From Proteiniclasticum sediminis (GTDB taxonomy: Bacteria; Bacillota; Clostridia; Clostridiales; Clostridiaceae): a stretch of 64,000 bases of DNA. The notes under the pieces are model-generated. The model saw only the letters and a program-made list of their open reading frames with translations, was not told the DNA's origin and searched no databases. The DNA lies in contig NZ_JAGSCS010000007.1 of NCBI RefSeq assembly GCF_018128025.1, positions 62,001 through 126,000 on the forward strand. The letters run 5' to 3'. This document shows positions 26,351-34,690 of this stretch, piece by piece. A program made the position numbers and the translations under genes. The first letter of the stretch is position 1. The number at the start of each line of letters is the position of its first letter.

Positions 26351-26398
26351 AAACCCCGAAGAAGTTCGGGGTTTGTCGAGCGATTTCTTCCCTATAAT
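26351..26398 (+). promoter_or_regulatory. Operator palindrome and -10 box of the secreted-peptide gene
   Basis: AAACCCCGAA-GAAG-TTCGGGGTTT is a perfect 10-base inverted repeat at 26351-26374. It covers the -35 position of a promoter whose -10 TATAAT is at 26393-26398, and the repeat is not followed by a T-run. This fits an operator better than a terminator. The adjacent XRE protein is the obvious candidate to bind it. Confidence 0.6.
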
Positions 26399-26440
26399 GA
26401 GCTCAATCAGAAATATAGGTCATTAAGGGAGGAAAAAGTC

Positions 26441-26575
26441 ATGATTAAGAAAATGTTGGCCAAGGTTCTCGTCCTGTCGCTGCTTCTGAGTGCACTCACC
26501 ACCTTCACCGTATTTGCTGGCGAAAATGATGTCCCTCGCATGTGGAGCATCACCACATCCCAGTCTGCTGATTAG
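26441..26575 (+). CDS. 44-aa secreted peptide, candidate signalling pheromone precursor
   Basis: Starts MIKKMLAKVLVLSLLLSAL, a classic Sec signal, with a probable cleavage after TVFA. Cleavage would leave an 18-residue peptide GENDVPRMWSITTSQSAD. Strong GGGAGG lies 8 bases before the ATG and a TATAAT promoter with an operator palindrome lies upstream. Size, signal peptide, short mature tail and position opposite an XRE-TPR regulator match PapR-like and Rgg-associated pheromone precursors. There is no double-Gly leader and no lantibiotic-like Cys content, so a classical bacteriocin is less likely. The peptide sequence is not one I recognise. Confidence 0.65.
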   Translation: MIKKMLAKVLVLSLLLSALTTFTVFAGENDVPRMWSITTSQSAD

Positions 26576-26661
26576 TCTCCCAACACAATTAAATCAGGCT
26601 CCGGCTTGACCGGAAAGTGGCAGCCCCGTTACGGGGCATGTCGCGCATCAAGGAGGTTTCC

Positions 26662-27528
26662 ATGAGTATACTTGCAGCAACCCAAAAAAGACTGTTTCCC
26701 CCAACCCTGATCCATCGGAGCGAAGGGCAAAGAAAAAGAGAAGTGGATAAAGATCAGCGGTTCAGCGCTCTCTATGAGCGGCTGGACCAGCTTCCCGTTT
26801 CCCTGTCCAGCCGCTATCATCATTTTGGACTCGTCTTTGAAAATTTAAGCTATCGCGATGAAGACGGCCACATGGTTCTCGCTGGACTCAATATGACCAT
26901 CGAGCAAGGGAAAAAGTATCTCCTTCTGGGCACTGAGGAATCCGGCAATGCGGAGCTTTTAAAAATACTGTCCCACCAGATCCAGGAATATGACGGAAAT
27001 GTCTATGTGGGCCATCAGAATCTGAAGGAACTCCAGGGCAAGTCCTTGGAGCGGATCCTGGCCTTCATTCACAAGAACATTTTCGTCCTCAACGATACCA
27101 TCTACCGAAATATCGCCCTGCATCCTCATTATGACGAAAAGAAGGTAAGAGAGAGTATGAGAAGAGTTGGACTCAATGAACGGCCAGAGGCCAATACCAC
27201 CGATATCGCCTTGAACCGGGGCTTCTATTCCGCCAATGAGCGGCAGAAGATTTCCATCGCCCGGGCACTGGTGAATAATTCCTCCATTCTGATCCTGGAC
27301 AGTACGTCCGACTGCACCAAGGACTGTGAAGTGGAAGAACTGATCCTGAACATTCGGGACATGACGGTACTTTCCGTGAGTCACATCCTCAGCAAGGAAC
27401 TGGTGGACCGGTATGACAAGATTTTTGTTCTGGATGAAGGACGTGTGGTGGAAGAAGGATCCTTCAGCGATCTTCTTCTCCAGGGCGGTCATTTCTATAG
27501 TATGTATGTGCGTAACGAAGCCATCTAG
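26662..27528 (+). CDS. Lone ABC nucleotide-binding domain with degenerate catalytic motifs
   Basis: 288 aa. Overall sequence follows the NBD of ABC exporters: an A-loop-like segment (FENLSYRDEDGHMVLAGLNMTIEQG), a region corresponding to the Q-loop, an ABC-alpha helix and an H-loop (VLSVSHILS). Every ATP-handling motif is altered. Walker A reads GTEESGNAELL (no GKS/T), the Q-loop region is IHKNIFVLNDTIYRNI, the signature is YSANERQKISIARAL, and after Walker B ILILD comes Ser instead of Glu. There is no membrane domain. It may be a regulatory pseudo-ATPase. ATG 26662 follows AAGGAGG. It lies 86 bases after the peptide gene, separated by a small CCCCG/CGGGG hairpin. Confidence 0.75.
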   Translation: MSILAATQKRLFPPTLIHRSEGQRKREVDKDQRFSALYERLDQLPVSLSSRYHHFGLVFENLSYRDEDGHMVLAGLNMTIEQGKKYLLLGTEESGNAELLKILSHQIQEYDGNVYVGHQNLKELQGKSLERILAFIHKNIFVLNDTIYRNIALHPHYDEKKVRESMRRVGLNERPEANTTDIALNRGFYSANERQKISIARALVNNSSILILDSTSDCTKDCEVEELILNIRDMTVLSVSHILSKELVDRYDKIFVLDEGRVVEEGSFSDLLLQGGHFYSMYVRNEAI

Positions 27529-27610
27529 TGACAGGACGCACTCCTTATGATCATCTCCCTCCCCTGGGATTGCGGAATATGCGCCATCACCCTACTGATG
27601 GCCCTAAAAT

Positions 27611-27661
27611 CCGGGTGAATTGCCTCTGCTGTGACGAGAGAGGCAAAAGACCCGGTTTTTT
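27611..27661 (+). terminator. Terminator of the peptide/pseudo-NBD unit
   Basis: Nested arms CCGGGT...ACCCGG and TTGCCTCT...AGAGGCAA followed by TTTTTT. Confidence 0.85.
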
Positions 27662-27670
27662 GTTGCTTTC

Positions 27671-27699
27671 TTTACGGTATCGAAGCCCTGGACTATAAT
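27671..27699 (+). promoter_or_regulatory. Promoter of the SDR gene
   Basis: TTTACG, 17-base spacer, TATAAT, about 45 bases before the SDR start. Confidence 0.55.
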
Positions 27700-27742
27700 G
27701 AGAGAAGAATTTGAAAATTTTCGGATTGAGGAGGTTCATCGC

Positions 27743-28486
27743 ATGGAGAGGGAGAGAGTGGCCATCGTCACGGGGGGCGCCCAGGGGATTGGCCGAGAGA
27801 TTGTGGAGACTTTTCTTCGGGAAGGCTATCATACGGTGGTTCTGGATAAAGAGCAGATGATGGAGGAGGATTCCTCCCATCGCCTGATGTATCTTCAAGG
27901 AGATCTGACCCATAAGGCCTTTCTGGAAGAGGCCGCAGCGAAAATCATTGAGGATTTTGGCCGAGTGGACTGCCTCATCCACAATGCCGGGGCCTCCCAT
28001 GAGGGAATCCTAAGCGGATGCAGTTATGAGACCTTCAATGAGATCCTTCATCTGGGGATCACGGCACCTTACTATCTGACCTTGAAACTGAAGGATCATT
28101 TTGCTCCCGGAGCCAGTGTGGTGAATATTGCCTCCACCCGTGCCCATCAGTCCCAGGCGGATACGGAGAGCTACAGTGCAGCCAAGGGCGGGCTTCTTGC
28201 CCTGACCCACGCCCTGGCCATGAGTCTTGCCGGTATTGCCCGGGTGAACGCCATCAGCCCGGGTTGGATCGATACCCAAAATAGCAGTTTCCACGAAGCG
28301 GATCTCTTGCAGCACCCGTCAAAAAGAGTGGGGGTGCCCCAGGATGTGGCCCGGCTCGTGTGGTTTCTCTGCCAGGAGGACTCCTCCTTCATCAATGGCC
28401 AGGAAATCATCGTGGATGGTGGCATGAGTCGCCGGATGATCTACCATGGAGACGAAGGCTGGCAGTATCAGCCCCAAGGGAAATAA
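27743..28486 (+). CDS. Short-chain dehydrogenase/reductase family oxidoreductase
   Basis: 247-aa classical SDR: cofactor motif TGGAQGIG near the start, NAGAS, catalytic Ser in VNIASTRA and the YSAAK motif (Tyr/Lys) at about residue 150, followed by ISPGWIDT. The C-terminus has INGQEIIVDGGMS, typical of FabG-like enzymes, then a short extra tail. Substrate unknown. ATG 27743 follows GAGGAGG. The Nudix gene begins 30 bases later and is probably co-transcribed. Confidence 0.9.
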   Translation: MERERVAIVTGGAQGIGREIVETFLREGYHTVVLDKEQMMEEDSSHRLMYLQGDLTHKAFLEEAAAKIIEDFGRVDCLIHNAGASHEGILSGCSYETFNEILHLGITAPYYLTLKLKDHFAPGASVVNIASTRAHQSQADTESYSAAKGGLLALTHALAMSLAGIARVNAISPGWIDTQNSSFHEADLLQHPSKRVGVPQDVARLVWFLCQEDSSFINGQEIIVDGGMSRRMIYHGDEGWQYQPQGK

Positions 28487-28515
28487 GAAGTATAGGAAAA
28501 CTCAGGAGGAAGAGC

Positions 28516-28935
28516 ATGATGAAAACCATCGAGGTGGTGGCCGCCATATTGGTCCACGACGGTAAAATTCTCTGTATGCAGCGAGATGCCGCCAAATACG
28601 ACTATATCGCCTATAAGTATGAGTTTCCCGGAGGGAAAATCGAAAGGGGCGAAACCCGGAGTCAGGCTCTCATGCGGGAACTGAGGGAAGAGATGGATCT
28701 TCAGCTTAACATCGCCGAGGAACAGTACTTCATGAGCATTGACCACACCTATCCGGACTTTCGGATTGTGATGCATAGCTACCTTATCCCCGTGGAAACA
28801 CCCACTTTCACGCTGAAGGAGCACCTCAGCTTCTGCTGGCTGCAGCCTGCAGCGCTTTCTCAGCTGGACTGGGCTCCAGCGGATTATCCTTTGGTGGATC
28901 AGCTCATGAACATGCTTATACCGGGTATAAGTTAA
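28516..28935 (+). CDS. Nudix hydrolase (MutT/CTP pyrophosphohydrolase-like)
   Basis: 139 aa. The Nudix box is complete (GGKIERGETRSQALMRELREEMDL), with upstream KYEFPGG typical of MutT and NudG types that sanitise oxidised or modified nucleotides. GGAGG precedes ATG 28516. The last seven codons coincide with a perfect 17-base palindrome. The gene is the last host-like gene before the acquired island. Confidence 0.9.
   Translation: MMKTIEVVAAILVHDGKILCMQRDAAKYDYIAYKYEFPGGKIERGETRSQALMRELREEMDLQLNIAEEQYFMSIDHTYPDFRIVMHSYLIPVETPTFTLKEHLSFCWLQPAALSQLDWAPADYPLVDQLMNMLIPGIS
28915..28931. repeat. 17-base perfect palindrome at the end of the Nudix gene
   Basis: CTTATACC-G-GGTATAAG lies within the last codons of the Nudix gene, at the left edge of the island. 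It could be an operator-like site, a short terminator stem or chance. No second copy was seen at the island's right side. Confidence 0.4.
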
Positions 28936-29168
28936 CCTTGTCTTGGCACATCAGTGAAGCATGTATGGAAAACTTGGAGAGGTTCATGCTGGGGAGTTAT
29001 GGAACCCTGATTCTCCAGGATAGAGAGTGTGATCAAATTTCCTAACATCAAACGAGAAAATATCGTTTCTGTACGCCGACAATTATGGTGCGGGAATAAA
29101 AATATTTAGTTCAAAAGAGGTCAAGGGATTATCCACCAAAAACCATCTTCTAGGCAGAATCTTGATTG

Positions 29169-29202
29169 TTTGTCCCTAATAATGTATATTATTAGGGACA
29201 AA
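29169..29202. promoter_or_regulatory. 34-bp operator palindrome of the AbiE toxin-antitoxin operon
   Basis: Perfect arms TTTGTCCCTAATAAT and ATTATTAGGGACAAA around GTAT, ending 12 bases before the antitoxin start and overlapping the likely -10 region. AbiEi antitoxins autorepress through inverted repeats in their promoters, so this is the expected operator. Confidence 0.75.
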
Positions 29203-29214
29203 GAGGTGAAAATA

Positions 29215-29823
29215 ATGGATGCTAAAAGTTATATCGCACAAATGGAAGAGCGGATCGACAGGGCACAAAGTGGTTCTGCATTTACGTTGTCGGATTTTAC
29301 TGATCTTATGGATTATGAAACGGCTAAAAAATCGATATCACGCCTCGAAAAAAAAGGAACATTGAGGAGAGTGCTGCGAGGGATTTATGATAAACCAAGG
29401 TACAGTAATCTGCTGCGTGAGCAAGCAGTTCCAGATCCTGATCGTGTAGCCCATGCCATTGCTCGGAACTATAACTGGGCCATTTCCCCGCAGGGAGAGA
29501 CCTCTTTAAATGTGCTTGGATTATCGACACAGGTTCCGGCAGATTGGTCATATTATAGCAGCGGACCCACCAAGGAATATCCCTTATATGAACTTTCCAT
29601 CAAATTTCTCCATCGCTCAAATCGTGAAATGAGGGGAATGTCATCGAACACCTTGTTGATGATACAAGCCATAAAAGCCATAGGACAGTATAAAATTACA
29701 GATAAAGAGATAATGATCTTAAGGAAGTCTTTTACGACAGAAGAACTTACTTTAATTCTCCAGGAAGGCCAAAATACGACCCGATGGATCTATGAGGTGA
29801 TCAAAGAAATCTGCAAAATATGA
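29215..29823 (+). CDS. AbiEi/DUF6088-type antitoxin and transcriptional repressor
   Basis: 202 aa. The N-terminal winged helix (FTLSDFTDLMDYETAKKSISRLEKKGTLRRVLRGIYDKPRY) is typical of AbiEi-type antitoxins of type IV systems. A central conserved segment (YNWAISPQGETSLNVLGLSTQVP) follows. It negatively autoregulates the operon and prevents toxicity of its partner. AGAGGTG lies before ATG 29215, which is chosen because it follows the operator. The toxin gene begins 13 bases later. Codon use is AT-richer than in upstream genes. Confidence 0.85.
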   Translation: MDAKSYIAQMEERIDRAQSGSAFTLSDFTDLMDYETAKKSISRLEKKGTLRRVLRGIYDKPRYSNLLREQAVPDPDRVAHAIARNYNWAISPQGETSLNVLGLSTQVPADWSYYSSGPTKEYPLYELSIKFLHRSNREMRGMSSNTLLMIQAIKAIGQYKITDKEIMILRKSFTTEELTLILQEGQNTTRWIYEVIKEICKI

Positions 29824-29836
29824 TGTGAGGTGACAA

Positions 29837-30889
29837 ATGTATAATATTGCAAAAGCACCACAGCAGGACCGTGAAATCCTGTTTTTGAATACTGCGGCCA
29901 AAATAGGCGTCAATGCAGCTATCATCGAAAAAGACTTTTGGGTATGCCTATCACTACATTACCTGTTTCATGAAAGCAAGTGGAAAAATTCCTTTGCCTT
30001 TAAAGGGGGGACCAGCCTTTCTAAAGGGTATGGCTTGATTGAGCGATTTTCAGAAGATGTTGATTTAATTTTAGATTGGAGAGTTCTTGGTTATTCTGTT
30101 CTCGAACCATGGAAAGATCGATCCGCAACAAAACAGCAAAAGTATACGGAAGAAATGAATCACCGGTTACAGGACTTCCTCGAGTTTGAGTTTATCCCGG
30201 ATTTTCAGAAACACTTTTCGATACTGATTGATGAACCCGTATCAGTGTATTTATCGAAGGATGATCCTGGAACGGTAAAGCTTAAGTATCCTCGTTCCTA
30301 TGATGAGGAGTCGATTTTGCAGGAGATTAGATTGGAAATTGGAGCCCTCGCCGCGTGGACACCGACAAAAATGATGGAGATCCAGTCCTATGCAGCGGAA
30401 TGTTATCCGGACATCTTCGTGCAAAAAACTGCGATGATTCTTACCACGACATCGACACGAACTTTCTGGGAAAAGGCTACAATACTCCATCAGGAAGCCA
30501 TGCGCCCAGGAACATCGATGATTCCCAGTCGTTACTCTCGTCATTATTATGATTTATACTGTATGACGAAGAAAGGTGAACTGATTAAAGCTCTTGAAAA
30601 TCTGGATTTGCTGAATCAAGTTGTCGATTTCAAAATGAAATTTTATCCAAGGGGATGGGCTAGATACGAGTTAGCGCGAGCTGGTTCACTAAAGCTAGTA
30701 CCCCCACAGCATTGTTTGGCTTCGCTTCGTGTTGATTATGAGAAAATGCGAGCGATGATTTATGGAGTTTATCCGGATTTTGAGGAGATGATGGATGAAC
30801 TTAATGCGCTAGAGCGAATAATAAATACAGTAATCATGGAGAAAGAAAACGTCCAGGATCTGGACTCGAAGTATATTCGTGGTTGGTGA
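29837..30889 (+). CDS. AbiEii/AbiGii-family nucleotidyltransferase toxin
   Basis: 350 aa. The nucleotidyltransferase core is FAFKGGTSLSKGYGLIERFSEDVDLIL, with GG-T-S and the SEDVDL acidic pair of the DNA polymerase beta-like fold. N-terminal EKDFWVCLSLHYLF and internal TPTKMMEIQSYAAE, RHYYDLYCM are family landmarks. The toxin acts by transferring nucleotides to RNA targets and is bacteriostatic; AbiE systems give phage abortive infection. It follows the antitoxin at 13 bases with GTGAGGTGAC as binding site. A terminator follows. Confidence 0.9.
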   Translation: MYNIAKAPQQDREILFLNTAAKIGVNAAIIEKDFWVCLSLHYLFHESKWKNSFAFKGGTSLSKGYGLIERFSEDVDLILDWRVLGYSVLEPWKDRSATKQQKYTEEMNHRLQDFLEFEFIPDFQKHFSILIDEPVSVYLSKDDPGTVKLKYPRSYDEESILQEIRLEIGALAAWTPTKMMEIQSYAAECYPDIFVQKTAMILTTTSTRTFWEKATILHQEAMRPGTSMIPSRYSRHYYDLYCMTKKGELIKALENLDLLNQVVDFKMKFYPRGWARYELARAGSLKLVPPQHCLASLRVDYEKMRAMIYGVYPDFEEMMDELNALERIINTVIMEKENVQDLDSKYIRGW

Positions 30890-31318
30890 TAACTCAATAG
30901 GAGGCTTACTCGGACTTCAACCAATTTTCGATTCACGATCAAGCACCACGTTTATTAGGATAAAATTAGTATCGGAGGAACCACTTAATTGAAGGGTTTC
31001 TCCGTTTTGCATTCGGAGAAATTTTTGAAGACTATCGGGAGATGATTCAGAGAATGTTGAAATTTCTGATTTATATCCTCGTGTTCAATGTTATAATGAA
31101 CAAAATGAGGAAAGTCTATGGATAAAACTATTTAGTTCATGGTAAGTGTATCCGTTGTTATATGATGAGTACTAAGGATTCACCAAGAGTCTTGAGGAAC
31201 TATAGGGTTCAGTGCATTTGAAAGCGATTTGGCGTACATTTCAATGAAGACGGACCAGGGTAGCTACCTACACTACGGATTTTGTCATGATTAATCAACA
31301 CTGGAATGAGGGTAAAGG
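30890..31318. other. Intergenic region between AbiE operon and helicase gene
   Basis: Holds the AbiE terminator and an AT-rich stretch. TATAAT at about 31091-31096 lies between TGTTCA and TGAACA arms and may be a regulated promoter of the helicase gene. No supported gene. Confidence 0.5.
30973..31008 (+). terminator. Terminator of the AbiE operon
   Basis: CGGAGGAACC / GGTTTCTCCG arms (one G-U pair) followed by TTTT. Confidence 0.7.
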
Positions 31319-34105
31319 ATGGAGAATCGATTTTTAACCAATTACACCGAGCAGCCCTTCCTGGAGCGAGTTCGAAAAAACTTGAGGGCCTGCGACAGTT
31401 TTTGCTTCTCGGTGAGCTTTATTAAGAAAGCGGGATTATCGCTGCTGATTAAGGATCTTGAGGCTGCCTTGGCCAGAGGTTGCCAAGGGCGCCTGATCAC
31501 ATCCACCTATCAGAACTTCACGGATATTGAGTCCCTGCGGACCTTTCATCGGCTCATGAATGATTATCCGCAGTTTTCCTGTCACTTGGATTATGAGAGT
31601 TTTCATGATGAACAGTACTCCACCCTAGGGTTCCATACCAAGGGTTATATCTTTACCTTTCCCGCTCACTGCGAAATCATCATTGGCTCTTCAAACCTCA
31701 CCCGCTATGCGCTTCTGCGAAATGTGGAATGGGATCTTCTGCTCCAGGAGTCTATGGAGTCGCCCATTTATCTTCAGACCATGACGGAGTTCGAGAGTTT
31801 GTGGGCACAAACCCACGCCCTTGATCAGGAACTGATTCAGCGCTATCAGGAACAGCTTCATTACGCCATTGAACGATGGGATATGGATTATGACCGGGCA
31901 AAGACGGCCATAAAACCCAACTACATGCAGCGTGCGGCCTTGAAAGAGCTGAACCGGTATCGGGCCATGGGGATCCATCGCGCCATGATCATCAGCAGTG
32001 CCGGATCAGGAAAGACCTTTCTGGCAGCCTTTGATGCACTGAATTTCAATCCGAAACGGCTTCTCTATATTGTCCATGAAAGTTCCATCTTGAAGAAATC
32101 CCTGGAAACTGTTCAAACCGTTTTTGGCCCGGATGTCTATTGCGGACTGTACACCGGCGAAGCCAAAGAGGGGGACGCGGACTTCCTGTTTGCTACAAAT
32201 ATTTTGATGGCTAGGGATTTGGCATTATTCCCTAAGGATGCCTTTGATTATATCGTCATCGATGAATGTCATCATGCCGTGGCAGACAGCTACAAAAAGA
32301 TCATTAGCCATTTTGAACCTGAGTTTCTGCTGGGGCTCACCGCCACGCCGGAGCGTATGGATAATCAGGATGTCCTGGAGCTCTTTGATCAAAATGTGCC
32401 CTTTGAGCTGCGTCTACGCGATGCCATCATCAATGATCTCATTGTCCCGTTCCATTATTATGGCATTCGTGACCAGATGGTGGATTATGGGCTGCCCAAA
32501 AACCAGGAACGGAAAATGCTGGCCCAGATCGCCGATGAGGAACATTGCGCGTTTATCATCGGGGAGATCGAGAAGCATCGGCCATCGGGAAAGCTTAAAG
32601 CCTTGGTATTCTGCCGCAATATCACCCATGCTCGAATGATGGCCGAGGCCCTGGGGTCCCACTATCATACGGCATACCTCACGGGGAAAAACACCGTGGG
32701 TGAGCGGATTCGTGCCTATGATGACCTCCAGAGTGAGTCTGCCGATCTAGAACTGCTTTGTTCCGTGGATATTTTGAATGAAGGTGTGGATATTCCGGGG
32801 GTAAATATGGTGATTTTTCTTCGTCCCACGGAATCCTCCACGGTCTTCATCCAGCAGCTGGGGAGAGGTCTTCGTAAGTTTCCCCATAAGCCTTATGTGA
32901 CGGTGCTGGATTTCATCGGAAACAGCTATAAACGAAGTGTGCAGATTGCCTTTGCCTTGGGCAGTCTGGCCCAAAATCTGGTTCTGGAAAAGAGGCTCAT
33001 GATGTCTCTGGTCAAGGACAATTTTTCCGCATTGAAGCTTCAGGAGTATGGGGTAAAAATCCAGATCGACGATCTCAGCAAGGAGGAGATCATCGAACAT
33101 CTGGAAAATGAGAACTTTAACAGTTTGAGCTATCTCAAGCAGGATTATCTCAACTTTAAACGCTTCATCGGAGCTGAATTTTATCCCCGTCACATGGATT
33201 ATCTGAACAATGACAGCGCCCCAGATCTTCAGCGGTTTATGAGCATCAAAATCGGAGGAAAGAAAACCAGCTGCTACTATAACTTTCTTCTGGGCATTGA
33301 GGAAGACCATCTTCCCATCTTCACCGAATCCCAAGTCCGCTTCCTCCAGTATGTCTCATCTTTCTTGCCACTGGTCCGTCCCCATGAGTTCCTGATTATC
33401 GCTCATCTTCGGAAAAAACCGGCCACGAAAGAAGAGCTGATCATGATGCTGCAAGAATCTGTTCAGGGCTTTTCCCAGGAACAGGCAGACCATGCGCTGG
33501 AGTTCATGGAAAAGAATCAGGCCCTGGGAAGGGAGGGGGTCCTATACACCCTGAATACCCTCCTGGATGAACAGTTTCTCGATTACCTGGATGATCTCTT
33601 GGAGTATGGTCTGGTCAAATATGAGGCCGATTATGGAGTCAGCACAGATTTTCTCCTTTGGCACAGTTACCGGATGGATCAGGTTCAGCTAAAGCTACTA
33701 AACAACCCCGGATATACCATGAAGGGAACCTACATCTACGGAAAAACCGTGGTGATTTTTGCCTCGCTGAAAAAAGACGCCTCTGTGGAAGAACGGCTGA
33801 ATTATCAGGACAAATATCTTGCTCCGGACCTTTTCCAATGGGAGAGTGAAAACAACATCAGCCGCAATGACTTGCAAGGTCTTCTGGAGAGTGAGCATGC
33901 GCTGATTTTTATCCGTAAGGTTTCCTCGGAAAATGGGGTGGTAATGCCCTTCACCTATGTCGGAAAGGGAAAGCTAACGAATCCCCGAAAACAGGAGAAA
34001 ATCGACAGCGTCACCAGAAAGTTGGGAACCACGTACATCTTTGATGTCCCCATGGACAATGAACTTCCGGATTATCTGCAGTATGATTTTGGGCTTCAGC
34101 ATTAG
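31319..34105 (+). CDS. PLD-like nuclease / SF2 helicase / DUF3427 protein (candidate defence protein)
   Basis: 928 aa. The N-terminal PLD-like domain (about residues 1-180) has the HxK motif in FHTKGYIF followed by IIIGSSNLTRY. The superfamily 2 helicase domain has Walker A SSAGSGKTFLA (about 225), DECHH (about 315), LGLTATPER and motif VI FIQQLGRGLRKF (about 510). The C-terminal third matches DUF3427 (YGKTVVIFASLKK, MPFTYVGKGKL). This PLD-helicase-DUF3427 architecture is common in defence islands and is thought to restrict foreign DNA, but it is poorly characterised. One HxK motif implies dimerisation for nuclease activity. Base composition is nearer the host's than the flanking AbiE and R-M genes. 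Confidence 0.88.
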   Translation: MENRFLTNYTEQPFLERVRKNLRACDSFCFSVSFIKKAGLSLLIKDLEAALARGCQGRLITSTYQNFTDIESLRTFHRLMNDYPQFSCHLDYESFHDEQYSTLGFHTKGYIFTFPAHCEIIIGSSNLTRYALLRNVEWDLLLQESMESPIYLQTMTEFESLWAQTHALDQELIQRYQEQLHYAIERWDMDYDRAKTAIKPNYMQRAALKELNRYRAMGIHRAMIISSAGSGKTFLAAFDALNFNPKRLLYIVHESSILKKSLETVQTVFGPDVYCGLYTGEAKEGDADFLFATNILMARDLALFPKDAFDYIVIDECHHAVADSYKKIISHFEPEFLLGLTATPERMDNQDVLELFDQNVPFELRLRDAIINDLIVPFHYYGIRDQMVDYGLPKNQERKMLAQIADEEHCAFIIGEIEKHRPSGKLKALVFCRNITHARMMAEALGSHYHTAYLTGKNTVGERIRAYDDLQSESADLELLCSVDILNEGVDIPGVNMVIFLRPTESSTVFIQQLGRGLRKFPHKPYVTVLDFIGNSYKRSVQIAFALGSLAQNLVLEKRLMMSLVKDNFSALKLQEYGVKIQIDDLSKEEIIEHLENENFNSLSYLKQDYLNFKRFIGAEFYPRHMDYLNNDSAPDLQRFMSIKIGGKKTSCYYNFLLGIEEDHLPIFTESQVRFLQYVSSFLPLVRPHEFLIIAHLRKKPATKEELIMMLQESVQGFSQEQADHALEFMEKNQALGREGVLYTLNTLLDEQFLDYLDDLLEYGLVKYEADYGVSTDFLLWHSYRMDQVQLKLLNNPGYTMKGTYIYGKTVVIFASLKKDASVEERLNYQDKYLAPDLFQWESENNISRNDLQGLLESEHALIFIRKVSSENGVVMPFTYVGKGKLTNPRKQEKIDSVTRKLGTTYIFDVPMDNELPDYLQYDFGLQH

Positions 34106-34299
34106 GTGCGGATCAAAGTAACAGCGATAAGCACGGTTATTAATGTTATAAGTTCAACTTTTCATGATGAATAAGATATAATAAAATTTAATAATTAGAT
34201 TTAGATATACGATTAGATATAATTAAGTCATACGAGATAGCAAATGGCAAAATTAAGTGCTTTACCAGAAGGAACAGATTATTCAAAAATTGAAAACTG

Positions 34300-34690
34300 A
34301 TGAGTAAAATATTGAGCCAAACTCGGAGATTAGCCAAGCCTAATACTTGTATTTTATGTGGCAAAGATCAAACAAGTTTTTGTAATTAGCACTCAGTATC
34401 GCAATTATCCCTTAATAATATTGCAGATAATGGAAAATTGCTACATGCGCAGCTTTGATGGAAATAGAAATTATTGACATTGAGAAGTGTGTTAATAGTT
34501 CAGGAACATTTCAAATCATATGTGATTATTGTGATAGCACATTTTTTCGAGATTATGCGAATGAACAAAATTTATAATCGCTACCCACAGATAAAATGCT
34601 TGCAGAAATTGCAGTAAAGATTTTTCTTCTACAAATAAGTAAAAGAACTCATGAAGTAGAGATTTATAAGGAAATACAAAGCAAACAATT
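34300..34690 (+). pseudogene. Decayed cysteine-rich HNH-like gene
   Basis: Broken reading frames encode MSKILSQTRRLAKPNTCILCGK..SFCN-stop-HSVSQLSLNNIADNGK. After a frameshift comes IICDYCDSTFFRDYANEQNL-stop-SLPTDKMLAEIAVKIFLLQISK. The CxxC pairs, His and the PTDKMLAEIA block resemble a family of HNH-like hypothetical proteins found in defence islands. At least two stops and a frameshift are present, and the end runs into the IS21 remnant. It is non-functional as read. Confidence 0.6.

Noticed and set aside
28915-28931. Attachment site for island integration
   Set aside because: No matching copy at the right edge and no integrase. Kept only as a palindrome.
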